Below are positions 23,736-35,109 of a DNA stretch of 64,000 nt, one piece after another; the stretch's first letter is position 1, and every line of letters begins with the position of its first letter. Source of the DNA: Escallonia rubra. Its lineage: Eukaryota; Streptophyta; Magnoliopsida; Escalloniales; Escalloniaceae. The notes under the pieces were generated by a model. That model did not search any database, was not told the DNA's origin, and was given only the letters and a program-made list of their open reading frames with translations. Location: positions 1 through 64,000 of the forward strand of contig JAVXUO010000075.1 in the NCBI GenBank assembly GCA_033065855.1, in the 5' to 3' direction. Both the position numbers and the translations under genes were made by a program.

Positions 23736-24379
23736 AAAATGTTTGGCTAAGGAAGTTTATACCCGGTGTCTCGAGACCCGCGTCAGATTTGTAAGGGATT
23801 CTCCATCCACTTGTAGGGGTAAAAATATTTCTCTCCTCCATGTGCTTCGACCTAAGCTCTTGGGAGCTTCGGCCTTGGAACTTTGCCCAACTATGGCGGT
23901 AGAACCCTAGCTCTCGAGAGCTAAGTCTTTAGAATGTCGCCTAAGTAGACTATTCGGAATCATCTTTGGAAAGACGAATCATGGGATCTCGAGATCCTTT
24001 AGAAGCTGTGCCCCATGGCAGCCTCTCTCGGGAGAGGACAAGAAGCTATGCATGCAAGTTGTTGCATGTGCTAAGTGTTTGAATGTCCCCTCGATGGGTT
24101 AGCTCTCCTTTGGAAGGTGTTCATTTTGTGCAAGTGTGTGTTCTTTAGCTCGAGCCGACCACATCATGCTTGCGTTTTACTTTGTCGCGAACTCTTATCA
24201 TCAGCTAAGAGCTAGCAAAGAAGCCTCGCACTCACGCTTGGCTAGGTTTTGAATTGACAAAGAATGGTGGGGGGATGAAGTCCCATAGTCCTTTGCCGTT
24301 TCAAGGGTTAGAACTGTAGCTAAACAGTTCGGATAGAACTCGAGCTCTATCCTGTTACCCTTGGGGGCGTTCATCCCTT

Positions 24380-25380
24380 GAGGGACTGCCTTAGAGGGCT
24401 AGTGGAACATAGAGTTCTGGTAAGCGTCCTTGAGGGTTGACGGAGTAGAGAGCTCACGTAAATACCCTCGGGGGTTTAACGGAACTTAAAGTTCTCATCG
24501 TATGCGCCCTCAGGGGCGCATAGAGCGTAAAGCTCATGAAAATACCCTCGGGGGTTTGACGGAATTTAAAGTTCTCGTCTTACATGCCCTCGGGGCCGGA
24601 TGGAGCTCAAAGCTCATGAAAGTACCCTTGAGGGTTGACAGAACTTAAAGTTCTCGTCGTACGCGACCTCGGGGCCAGATAGAGCGCAAAGCTCATGAAA
24701 ATACCCTCGGGGGTTTGACGGAACTTAAAGTTCTCGTCTTACGCGCCCTCGAGGGCGGATGGAGCTCGAGCTCATGAAAGTTTGACGAAACTTAAAGTTC
24801 TCATCGTACACGCCCTCGGGGGCGGATAGAGCTTGAAGCTCATGTAAATACCCTCGGGGGTTTGACGGAACTTAAAAGTTCTCGTCTTACGCGCCCTCTG
24901 GGGCGCGTGGAGCTTGAAGCTCATGAAAGTTTGACGGAACTTAAAGTTCTCGTCTTACACGCCCTCGGGGGCGAATGGAGCTCAAAGCTCATGAAAGTAC
25001 CCTTAAGGGTTGACGGAGCTTAAAGTTCTCGTCGTACGTGCCCTCGGGGGCGGATGGAGCTCGAGCTCATGAAAGTTTGACGGAACTTAAAGTTTTCGTC
25101 TTACGTGCCCTCGGGGGCTGATGGAGTGTAAAGCTCATAAAAATACCCTCGAGGGTTTGACGAAACTTTAAAGTTCTCGTCTTACGCGCCCTCGGGGGCG
25201 GATAGAGCTCGAGCTCATGAAAGTTTGACGGAACTTAAAGTTCTCGTCTTACGCGCCCTCGGGGGCGGATGGAGCTTGAAGCTCATGAAAGTTTGACGGA
25301 ACTTAAAATTCTCGTCTTATGTGCCCTCGGGGGCGGATGGAGCGTAAAGCTCATAAAAATATTCTCAAGGGTTTCGGTCA
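24380..25380. repeat. Palindrome-rich tandem array inside the LARD, 80- and ~66-bp unit variants
   Basis: Around thirteen units share gctcatgaaa, then (in the longer form) taccctcgggggt, then ttgacggaacttaaagttct, then cgtcttacgcgccctcg and ggcggatggagc. The short variant lacks the taccctcgggggt part. Each unit holds at least two dyads: gaacttaaagttc (13-bp palindrome) and cgccctcgggggcg. The array lies near the 3' LTR of the minus-oriented element. Confidence 0.9.
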
Positions 25381-26656
25381 AAGCAACAAGTACTTGTTAT
25401 TGCGATGCTAAATAAGAAGCTGCGGTGAATTGAGACCGTAATATTGCTCCTATCATAAGATATGAAGACCCCCGCCTTTGAGAAGGCGTGGATATATAAA
25501 GACATCTTTTCAGCCTATATGTAGGGTCCGGTCGCAAGAAGACATGTGGGAGCAATATAGAAGACCATAATCTGCTCACTCGACTGGATGAGCATATAAA
25601 GGTTGAGGAAGCGTAGTCCGTCTGAGCAAAATGCCACTAATGATTAATAGAGATAAAGGACGCGAAGTCTGTCCGAGCAGGATATCACTGAGTGATCAAT
25701 AAAGTAGTTGCCGCAGTTTATCGATATCCTGAGAAGCAACTAGATTCAGTTTACTGGTTGCATGCTTGAGCTTGCAGTTGTACCAGGCATAGCTGGCGAT
25801 GAGTTCTAATCCACCAAATACAGTGGCAGCATGTGTGCTTCCATCATTGTTGACCTAGCTTCTCAACAAACAACGATGTGAATACGCCATAAACAGAGGC
25901 CATTGTATGACCATGAGACGATATATATTGTCGAGACAGCAGGATACTTGCAGAAAAAACCCTAAACGCGACTTCAAGTTGCAGGGTGCTGTGAATTTGT
26001 TCCTTGCTTATGAAGTGGTTTATGCGTCACTGTTGATGCTCGCAGGCATAGTTCAAACTCTTGCAAGAAATAAAAGTACGTGACTGAAAAAATAGCCTTT
26101 GAAGCAAGAAAACATATAAAAAATGCAACTATGTTTTTAACATAGAATTAAGAGCGGTGTTCAGACACTATTAGGGTTTTGTCGGTTGCGTGATGCGAGT
26201 GGGCTAAAAAAAGTCATAGTGCTTAGAAGACCCGACATTTAATGTGCTCGTGACAACGGATGCAACTGCATAATGCTAGACAAAAAAATAAATAAGTCTA
26301 GGCAATGAAAATGCACATGAAGCAGCCGTTAAGAAGGCTTGTTAGCGCCTAAAATTCGTTGTCACTTAATTTTTTAGCAACAACTATGCAATGAAATATA
26401 CGCCGTTTTTAAAGAATGTGCGGCATATATTAAATAAATAAGACCCTGTGGGTCTTAAGTCTAAATACACATTTTCCTTAGGTTAAAAGCTTAATACTTT
26501 TAACAAATGTGATTTATGTTAAATAAATATATAATGGGAATCCAAAATGCAAATATGCATGTGTTGAATGAAGAAGACCCTGTGGGTCTAAATATAAATA
26601 GGCATACTTAGGGGTGAATATAGGATTCTCTAAAAGGAGAGAATGCACCTTCTAAA

Positions 26657-27130
26657 TTGGTCTGTTCCTTTTGTCTTAACCGAATAGAGCTAATGCCTGA
26701 AGATAGATCCAACCACCACAGGGAGGCGGCAACGCCACGGCGAGACGGCGACGGTGAATCTGGCACTATTGCGGGCGACGGCGTCTGTTGCTTTGCTAAC
26801 GCACAGCAAGATGCGGTGCCAGGGAGCGGTTCGGCAATTGGCACCGTCACCGTTTACTTGCGATGGACAGGCGCGACGCTGGGGGAGCTCGCCGCTCAGA
26901 TGGAGACAACCGGAATAGTGGGTGAGCTTGGCGACGGTGCTCTTCGACAGATTGCAACGGTAGACGGGTCAGTGGTGGAAGCACTGTCGGCCGCAATTTG
27001 TGCCTCGACGGCATGGTTGCGCTATGGACGGTGTCGATGGCGTATATCTAACGGTGCTTGTTGCAAAATAAGGATTTGGGCCAAGGTGGCGGCGCTGCCA
27101 TCGGTTGGTGGTCCTGCCCGGATGGATTAA
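26657..27130 (+). other. Uncharacterised open stretch in LARD interior (not called as a gene)
   Basis: A 157-codon open frame in GC-rich sequence (26690-27130) with no recognisable domain. It runs antisense to the element. The GC-rich cggcgacgg-type composition resembles captured coding or minisatellite DNA. I can name no homologue, and the frame may be fortuitous. Confidence 0.25.
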
Positions 27131-27897
27131 CGGCAGCTTGTGATGGACGGCGCGAGGTCGGAGGTCTTCGACGGCGCAACATCAGAGATGGGATGATTGG
27201 TTTCATTGTTGACGATGCACGGAGTGTTGCTATGGCAGCAACATGCAGTCGTGGGGTTTGTTTGCCTCCGACTGTGCTGCTTCCTTTTTTTTTTTTTGGA
27301 CGTTGTTCCCGCAGTTGTACGTCAATTGCAGGTTGTTGTCATTGTCGGCGGTGCTTTCCGATCAGGATGTTGGCGGCCGGAGGAATTGGCGTCGTGATGA
27401 CTGATGGCGTTTGATTGGTTGTTGATGCCTTGGTACTGCGTTAGATTGCAGCATTGGAGGCCGCTGTGTGGCGGCGTCCTTCGAACAATGAATCTCTAAC
27501 AATCTGGAATTTTCCCTCTTCGGTGACGATTATTGTATTTGTAGACCCGCGGTGGCGGCGGCTCCGTCGGTTTTGAGGCGTTGCCACCGGTGGCTTGTGG
27601 TTCGATTGTTGCATCGTCTTGGTTGGCATTAGTGGCCCTTGATGGCGGCGAGTGGTGGGGCTCTTGTCCTGACGGTAGAAAATTGCGACAAATAGTTTGA
27701 AAATTCTGAACTTCAAAATGTCAGTGGACATATTTGCAGTTCTAGTAATTCCCTTTGGGAAATTCAAAAAAAAAATGTCAGTGGACAATAATTGACTTGG
27801 AGACCCGACGTCACTTGGTGGTTCCGACGTGTTGTCGCCGTTACTTGCAAAACGAGTGTTTGAATTTTTCTTGAGGTCAAGCGGTTAGGCTGGCGGG

Positions 27898-27915
27898 TCC
27901 CACGGATGGCGCCAA
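27898..27915 (-). other. Primer-binding site of the LARD
   Basis: ttggcgccatccgtggga on the minus strand, 2 nt inside the LTR. Tat/Athila-type gypsy elements use tggcgcc-type primer sites (tRNA-derived); the tRNA was not checked here. Confidence 0.75.
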
Positions 27916-27917
27916 TC

Positions 27918-28319
27918 TGTGGGTGCTAAAAATATGCTTCGCGTATGTTGCGGAACTCGAGCCTGGACCGATGACCTGCAAGACAGAAAATGAGTGACCG
28001 CCGGATGGGGTTCCCGGCGGAGAATTCTCCGATGCTTAAGTCTGAGCGCAGCTACAGAATAATTATTCTGAAAAAGCATGAATTGTGTAATTCCCCTCAT
28101 ACCTGGGGGTAGACCCCTTTATATAGCTGTAGAAGGAGAATCCTAGTAGGACTGAGCCGTATGACAGATGTGTTAGGATCACGTTAGTATCCTCGAGGAT
28201 TATGTCACAATCTCTGAGGACTCTTTTAGAATCACGATAAGATAATCATAAATCTCCCAGTTTGACTGGGATTCGTCGAGTGTCCCCCAATTATTAGGAG
28301 TTATATTCGAGTTATATCA
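27918..28319 (-). repeat. LARD LTR (5' LTR in element orientation)
   Basis: 402 bp, tgtgggtgctaaaaatatgc to gagttatatca, followed by the target duplication ctaag. The TATA motif on the minus strand lies at about 28117-28126. Confidence 0.92.
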
Positions 28320-28324
28320 CTAAG

Positions 28325-28780
28325 CACTTAAACATTGTCTAATGATGATCACATACCTTTGGAGAAAATTTTAACGACATTGTGCATATTGATTGCTTTT
28401 AAGTCTTGTTGTTTAGTAAAACCAACATAATTAATTAATTATATTTTGGAGTTTCAATACAACTCTGAGAAATTTTTTTGGCATATAGTAATCAATTTCT
28501 CAATAGTTTACCTAACCCGAAGTTTTGAAGTTAATCCTTGCACCAAATAACAAGGACATTGTGCTGCTCCATTTGAGTAGCAACAAGGTTCATTTTTTTT
28601 GGTTTGGCTTAATCTAGTCTCGTTGTTGCCTACCATATTTCCTCTATGTGAACATTTTCCAAATTTCTTCTCCACCTTAATTTGCGAGGTCCAAATCAGA
28701 GTTTAAGAATGAAGAACCTCAAACTGTTTGGTGTTCTTAATTCTTAAACTCTTGTTTCTCTTAGCACTGCAACAATAAAT
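28325..28780. other. Unassigned AT-rich sequence with a 20-bp hairpin
   Basis: No gene recognised. An inverted repeat at 28698-28717 / 28733-28752 (agagtttaagaatgaagaac and its near-perfect complement, 15-nt loop) could form a stable hairpin. It lies just upstream of the hAT transposase remnant. Confidence 0.5.
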
Positions 28781-30151
28781 AGATGTTCATAACCTCTATT
28801 CTTTGCATTACCTCTTGTTTTGGTTTAGAAGAACACCTCTGCCTTCCCTCTCAAGAACAATACTCATATGGGTTGTTTTCCTGCTGTTGTAGGATCAATG
28901 AAATATGTGAAAAAGATCTATCCACTCAAAATGCTAGTATTGAGGTTGTAGACATTGACGAGGAATGTCCTCAGGTTTGTACTAGTCCTGATGTTTGTAA
29001 TGAGATTAATTCAAAGTATAAAGGTGCTACTAGGGAGAAATTTAAAATTGTGGGAGAAAATAATAAACATAGGGCCCTGTGTAAGTGGTGTAAAATGAAA
29101 AATTTTGCCATGGGTACCACTCCTAATGGGAAGCCAGCAAGAGTACTCATGGGGCGTAAAATATGCATAAACATCTAAAGGCATGTAATGCATATAAGAA
29201 ACAATTCATGGATATAAAATAGATTTAGCTAGATCATTCATGAAATTGAGGTTCAAAAAGATTTCTCAGGATGTTTATCGTGAAAAAATGGGCATTGCGA
29301 TATCGAAGCATAATTATCTTTGCTCAATTGCTAAACATGAGGGCCTTAGGGAGGTTCATAATTATTTAAATGTAGGGGTCAAGTTGTATACTCGTAATAC
29401 CACAAAAGCTGATTGTTTGAAAATCTCCTTGAGGGAGAAAGACGTACTTAAGCTTGTTTTGGCTAGAGGTTCTTGGTAAATTATGTCTCACGGTGGATGT
29501 GTGGACTTCAATTAGATCCGAGGGATATCTTTGCTTGACTGCACACTTTGTTGATGAAATTGGAAATTGCATAGTAGAATCACTACAAGGAATAAGGGTT
29601 TTAGCGACGGGGAAACCCGTTGCTAAAACTTTTAACGACAGAAGTACCGTCCCTAAAAGTCCTTTGTATAAAAGGTCGTTACTAAAAGTTTTGCGACGGA
29701 ATTATAAAATTTGTCGCCTAATATAGAACGTTTGGCAACGGATTTATTTATAAATCAGCGACGGAATATCCGTCACTAATTCTGTTTTACGTATTTTAAT
29801 TTAATTTATTTTTTATGAAATAAGCGACGGATAAATGTTTTAGCGACGGATTGATTCCGTCTCTAAAAGTCATTTTTAAAATTTTTTAATGCCTATACCT
29901 GTAATAAAAAATTCAAACCAATTGAGTCCCATCCTTTGTCAACAATCTCAATATCTCAAATGCACGATTAACAATCTAAAATCATCAATTAACAACCTAA
30001 AATCATCGATCAATAATCACAATTCTCAAATGCACAATTAACAACCTAAAATTATGAAACAAATAATCAATGTTCAAATAACAAAAAATTGTTCAAAATG
30101 CACTTATCCGATGCGATTAATTTAATTTAGGGTTTAATTAGGGCTCAGAGT

Positions 30152-30598
30152 TCAACATTGGGGGAAAGCTTTTTCACAAGTGCTTTGATCAAACACCAGC
30201 ACTTGAAAACGCATATGCCCCATGTGTTCAAAGATTACAAAGTCCTCTAGATGGAGGTCATGTTGCTGCAGGAATTTGTTCCAACCCTCTTCGAAACAAA
30301 TTTCCTCTTGGCCTCGCTTCTTCTTGATTTTAACAAGCCATGACCCCTTGCGGCTGGTTAAAGTTGCTTCATTTGATCTCATTATGGTAAGCAATCTGCA
30401 AAAAGGCTATCGGTATGGCCTAACATATTCATAATACAGTAAGCCAGTTAAGTTTTTAACCAAAGATAAAACTTTTAACACACACGAAAACACAGAGAAA
30501 GAGGGATGGTATACAAGTTCTGTATGAAAACCAGGCATCATGACCTTGAAGAAGTGTCTGCCGACTGAAACATCCCTGTTCATCGAAGCAGAAGCCAT
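30152..30598 (-). pseudogene. B3 DNA-binding domain (REM-like) gene fragment captured in CACTA element 1
   Basis: On the minus strand, exon-like 30598-30515 encodes MASASMN then GRHFFKVMMPGFHTEL, the start of a B3 fold, and ends at a GT donor. After a 119-bp intron-like gap with a cag acceptor, 30395-30152 encodes the remaining B3 text: SRKGSWLVKIKKK, EEGWNKFLQQHDLHLEDFVI, FEHMGHMRFQVLVFD, CEKAFP, then a stop. B3 domains bind DNA in plant transcription factors of the REM, ARF and LAV groups; this arrangement looks REM-like. With the obvious splice sites the phases do not match (exon 1 is phase 0, exon 2 needs a 1-nt shift), so the copy is probably non-functional or spliced otherwise. Its position between CACTA ends suggests transduplication. 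Confidence 0.8.
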
Positions 30599-32344
30599 TT
30601 AACTTACTTTAACATGAAAAACCAATCGAGCATTATTCAATTGACGAGCATCAATTTCATAGCTGAATTAAATCTATTAAATGTCACACTGTATAAGACC
30701 TTTAAGCTTTTAGTAACTAAATCAATACCACGGGCCCAAATATGACATTTCAATTCGGTGTCGATGTCGATCGGACTCAATCCAATTGGGTAGAAAATTA
30801 TGTTAAAGTGATGCTAAAAATGCAATCCACAGTGAGTTGTAGCTAAAATGATAGGACATATAAACCTCAGCAACAACACATAAAACAAACGCAGAGAACA
30901 TAACAAGCAAATCAAACTAGCCTACTTGCATACTTGTTAAACCATGTGCGTCACATAAACCATCATTTTACCTTAAAAATAACCAAAACCAAAAGATAAT
31001 ACTTGTCGTGTCCTTTTGTCTCGTGTTTTAGAAATTACATGAATCTGAACTTCGATATGTATTCAACCCGGACACTCGTACCAAGTCCATTTAACATCAG
31101 TTTTTGCCCTTACTCTTTCCTATTCTTCTTTTCTTTTCCCGTTTCGCCAACATCATCACCATCGCCATTGATTTGCCATCACCTTTTAACACTGTGCCAC
31201 CTTTAACAGCCACCAATTTTATGGAATCATCACCGACATACAACACACGACCACCATAGTTACTCATCAAACCAAACAAGAACTAAATAAACGCGAATTG
31301 AAATTAAAAAAAAATATCAAAACATCACCCAATATTTTTCATCAAGATTGAATTTGATTCAAGAAATTGAAGTAAACTCTTTTTCGGTATCGACCAACAA
31401 TGTCGCCTTGCCACTAACTCGCCACCACCGTCAAACTCCACCATGCACCACCTTAATAGCCACCATACAGCTTCTATGTCACCCCAGCCACCAACTTGTA
31501 ATCAACTACGGAGATCATCATTTCACCACCCAAATAGCCCTCTATACTGTTGAATGTCACTCACATATTACAAAAGGAGTGTGTTGCTATGGTGGTTCAA
31601 AATGAGTCCTCCATTGAAGTCGGGTGCAATTTGAATGGTCTCGGCAATAACATGGTTTTTAAGTAAATACTAAAGCATATATGGGCGCAATTAACATGTT
31701 GCATGCTCCTATGTGCTTGACAACTAAAAGTATCCACACTGAACAGAGTTTGTACCGATTATTTCAGTACTTAACCAAACTTTCAAGTTCCAAAGAGCTT
31801 CTGCTTCTTTTTTCAGTCACCTTGACATTTTATAAAGGTAAAACTTTGATCAGAATTAACGTACTGATAGTGTGCAAAGCAAGGTGACTGGTGAACTGAG
31901 ACAAAGTATTACTTCATACTCCATGTATGCACATTGTTCTCCAGCAGAACGAATACACACAACATGGAAGAAATTCATGGAAATATTTAAACAAAACTAG
32001 AAAGTTGCAATAACTTTTAATTGCACATCACATTCAAATTTGAGTCAGATTTGCAACAAGCCACTTCACAGAGAAACAAAGTACAAGCCACTTCCAAGAG
32101 AAACAGACTCGCCAGGTCAAATGGAAAAGAGATACTACTAAAATCCATATTAAGAGCACTAAAATCTCAAACCACATATTACAAATAACAATCATATATT
32201 AAAAATAACATATTACAAATAACAACCAAGAAAATCTCAAACCAATCACTGAATGAAAACTAACCCTAGTGCAAATCCAATCACTGGATCTCAGGGAAGA
32301 CAAAAACAAAACCACCAAATAAAATCACATGAGTTTGATTTTTA

Positions 32345-32500
32345 ACCGGCGGTGTTGGGGGGAGGATGGATCTGTCGTCAGAGGTGGCGCGGCGTCAGGG
32401 GGAGGACGGGGATGTCGCTGGAGGTGCTGCGACGTTGAGGGGAGGACGGGGCTGTCGCCGGAAGTGGCGCGGCGTCGGAGGGAGGACGGTGGTGTTGCCG
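32345..32500. repeat. GC-rich ~48-bp minisatellite in CACTA element 1
   Basis: Three to four degenerate units of ggaggacgg...tgtcgccgga...gtggcgcggcg. The related GC-rich block at 42600-42790 in CACTA element 2 suggests this belongs to the element's own subterminal region. Confidence 0.7.
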
Positions 32501-32956
32501 GATATGTGGGTCACCGTAGAGGGGGTCGCCGGTGGGTGAGATGTTCGAGATAGAGAGAGAAACGGGAGAAAGAAGAATGGCCGATCTGATTAATCTTTAA
32601 CAGGAGTTTTAGCAACGGAATCACACCGTCGCTAAAACACCTTCGGCAAATGAAATCTATAAAGATGAACTTTTTAGCGACGACGCCCCCTTCCGTCGCT
32701 TATAATGTTTTTAAAAACCTTCAAAAATTATAAAATTTGCTAAAAAAATTTAGGGACAGAGTATTCTGTCGGCAAAACGCCATCGGTAAAAGTCCGTAGA
32801 AAAAAGTTTTACCGATGAATCTTTCGGTCTCTAAAAGTTTTTAATGATGGAATTTTTACAAACAGGTATATCCGTCGCTGAAATAAGTTTTAGCCGTCGC
32901 TAAAAGTCCGTTACAAAATCCTTGTTTTCTTATGGTGAATTCTTGATTTCCCCTTT

Positions 32957-33951
32957 TGTAGATACCTCATTTTTGTAGACATTTTTAGTTCATTAAATAA
33001 TGGGCTTCAAAGGAATTATTGAGTCCAGGCTTAGTATTGTAGTTTAATTATTTGATTAAGTTCAAATTTATTTAATTAATTCAGTCCAGTCCATCAGTCC
33101 AATCCACTGCATTAGTCCGGTCCATGTAGATTAAGTTCGGTTCAAGGTCTAGATTATCTTAAATAATGTAATTTGTCTAGACAATTTTGGAGAATGATTT
33201 ATGATTTATATTTAATATAAAATTAAATCAATCCATTTTATGGTACATTCCATTTGTGATTTTAGAGATAATTACCGAAATTACAAACAATGCCCCAAAA
33301 TTTGGATTTAAGTCCAACCTCTCTTGAGAAGCTTAGCCATCCAAATCACTCTAAAAAAGTTACTTTGTTCTTTCCATCGTGGATCCAACGACGAGCATTC
33401 CCAAATCGTCAAGGCAGGCCACATTTCGAGAGATAACTTTTCTTAAAGCTTTCTTAGGGTAGAAATCATATAGATTGTCATCCCTTTTCCGTAGTCACAT
33501 TAAACAGTAAAGGGTTATTTTCATTTTTATTGTCTATGTCTAAGTCCTGAATTGTAGACTACCTGTAGGACCAGTGTCGAACTACTGTGGTTTTGATTCT
33601 GATTAGTCCGATCGGATACGTAGGCCACTTGACCCCAGATGTCGAGTTGAAGCCAAATGATAACAATAATTAGCCTATGGTGAGTTTTGTTATGTTTCAC
33701 GTGCTACATGTTCTTTAGGCAAAAAAAAAATCGTTAAAAATGAAGTGGAGACTGAAAAGGCACGGCGGGTGCCTAACACCTTGCCATTGTGTAACTTAGT
33801 CCCCGGACCCCTCTCTTAGTTTCGATAGATTAGTCGTCCTTCTTGGACATCTTTGAGTTATTTCTTGCTTTTTTCTTATTTTTCCTTATTAAATATGATG
33901 GTGACTCTTGAAATCCTCTTTTTGAGGGGATTTTTCCGAGGCTGTGCACCA
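32957..33951 (+). repeat. 5' LTR of the Tat element
   Basis: Starts tgtagatacctcatttttg, a common opening of plant gypsy LTRs, and ends tgcacca. It contains the phrase ggcacggcgggtgcctaaca (33760), which I recall from many Tat-type LTRs. It cuts the hAT remnant at ccttt (32952-32956). Confidence 0.8.
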
Positions 33952-33953
33952 TA

Positions 33954-33969
33954 GCGGCGACTCCACTGG
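33954..33969 (+). other. Primer-binding site of the Tat element
   Basis: gcggcgactccactgg, two nt after the LTR end. Close to the tggcgactccactggg form common in this lineage. Confidence 0.75.
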
Positions 33970-34492
33970 AAATCAAAACCACTAAGAGGACTAAACTTGA
34001 AAAGTTTCTTTTGATTCTTTGGCCTTGTTGTATTTCTCTTGTATTTTTTTGTAGTATGTACAATGTGAAATAACTGTGGTACTTGCATTTTTATTTCCAT
34101 ACCTCACAGACGTGCACGTCTCACCCCGACCCACACATTTGAGAGCAACACACTTGAGGCCCTTAGTTTTCCCGGACTCAAGGCAATCTCTCAATCAAGT
34201 TCTCAACTCCACGTGCCTCGTACTAAAGATTCTTCCTGGTTTCTTGGTATATTAAACGACTTGTATACATACTGGTGATCACCCATTATTAACTTCATAG
34301 TTACGGGCTGGAGGTATATGGTATAGTCGAGCCGATGGAATGACCTTCATACCGATATTATGAGGAGCAAAACTAACACCGAGACCATTAGTCAGTATGT
34401 GGGAGAATACCAGTATTGGCCTATGGCATGTTGGGAGGGAAACCACCAGCATTCTATAAGCTAAATTGGTAATTTCACAAAAAAGGGAGACT

Positions 34493-34960
34493 CTGACTAA
34501 CCGGCCGGTTATTTGCGCTCCCAATTGGACAATTAGTCAGTATGTGCATTTGCTTGAAAAAAATTCAAAATTGGCTAGTTCATACCCTGATCAAACCCAC
34601 TGACCAACTGCCCGGTTATCCTCCCTGATGACCAGACGGTTAGTTAGAAATCCTGACCTTTTCAATCTCCCGGATGACCGGACGGTTAGTTCCCTCGAAC
34701 CACTGACCAACCGGCCAGTCAATCTCTCGGATGACCAGACGGTTAGTAAAAAAAAAAAAAACTTATTTCCAAAAAATTTCTAGAAGAAATTCCAAAAAAT
34801 AAATCCCTGAGCCACTAATCAACCGACCGTTATTGTTCTAGATAACCGAACGGTTAGTCAGAAAACCTTGTCTCCAGAAAAATGCCTAGAAAATTTCTCA
34901 GGCCACATTGATCAACTGGCCGATATCAATCTATGCAGATAATCGGATGGTTCGTCAGTC
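34493..34960. repeat. Leader array of semi-palindromic AACCGGCCGGTTA-type motifs
   Basis: Degenerate ~80-bp units contain gactaaccggccggtta, gaccaactgcccggtta, gatgaccagacggttag, gatgaccggacggttag, caaccggccag, caaccgaccgtta and aaccgaacggttag. The motif pairs AACCG with CGGTT around a short centre. Similar motifs recur only in other non-coding parts of the same element, at 51128-51335 and 54130-54242. Confidence 0.75.
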
Positions 34961-35109
34961 ATTTTAACCATAAATTCAAAATATACTCTCAAGACCAGGA
35001 AATTCCCCTTCACGATATAAGCTAGCTAGTTCGATAACTATGAAATGTATTATTAAATCTTCGAAAACTTTTCCTAAATAGTTAAGGCTAAGCGTGGTAA
35101 GTATCGAGA

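Larger units (their letters stand above)
23311..28319 (-). mobile_element. Complete non-autonomous LTR retrotransposon (LARD-type), minus orientation
   Basis: Two direct LTRs (23311-23713 and 27918-28319) both start tgt and end atatca, and a 5-bp target duplication ctaag flanks the whole (23306-23310 and 28320-28324). By eye I count about 35 substitutions and one 1-bp indel between the LTRs. Orientation is minus: just inside the right LTR the minus strand reads a primer-binding site of the ttggcgccatccgtggga type, and just inside the left LTR it reads the purine-rich aggaagtggggggc. LTR TATA motifs (tatataaagggg) are also on the minus strand. The 4.2-kb interior has no gag, protease, RT or integrase motif on either strand, so it would need another element for mobility. 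A palindrome-rich array occupies its 3' portion, as in Tat-lineage elements. Confidence 0.92.
29581..32937. mobile_element. CACTA (En/Spm) element 1, carrying a B3-domain gene fragment
   Basis: The left end is cactacaaggaataagg, and the right end read inward on the minus strand is caccataagaaaacaagg. A 3-bp target duplication aat lies at 29578-29580 and 32938-32940. Both ends carry dense subterminal ttttagcgacgg repeats, the hallmark of CACTA elements. It inserted into the hAT transposase remnant. No CACTA transposase ORF is visible, so it is non-autonomous. The inner right part (32330-32600) matches the inner left part of the second CACTA element, showing they are family members in opposite orientation. 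Cargo is the B3 fragment at 30152-30598 and a GC-rich minisatellite at 32345-32500. Confidence 0.9.
28880..32956 (+). pseudogene. hAT transposase gene (RICESLEEPER-like), N-terminal part, interrupted
   Basis: A BED zinc-finger-like region (HRALCKWCKMKNFAMGTT, then a frame change to HLKACNAYKKQF) is followed from 29240 by typical hAT text: FKKISQDVYREKMGIAISKH, NYLNVGVKLYTRNTTKADCL, LREKDVLKL, then after another frame change LCLTVDVWTSIRSEGYLCLT and AHFVDE. The gene is split at 29580 by a CACTA element. It resumes for 19 bp at 32938-32956 (tcttgatttccccttt, matching the hAT ILxF segment), then is cut by the Tat LTR at 32957. The catalytic C-terminal and dimerisation regions are absent from the window. 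Frameshifts show it was decaying; it cannot encode a working transposase. Confidence 0.85.

Noticed and set aside
29938-30060. CRISPR-like spaced repeats (aatctcaaatgcac / acaacctaaaatcat)
   Set aside because: Degenerate AT-rich short repeats in a plant transposon interior; no regular spacing and the wrong domain of life.
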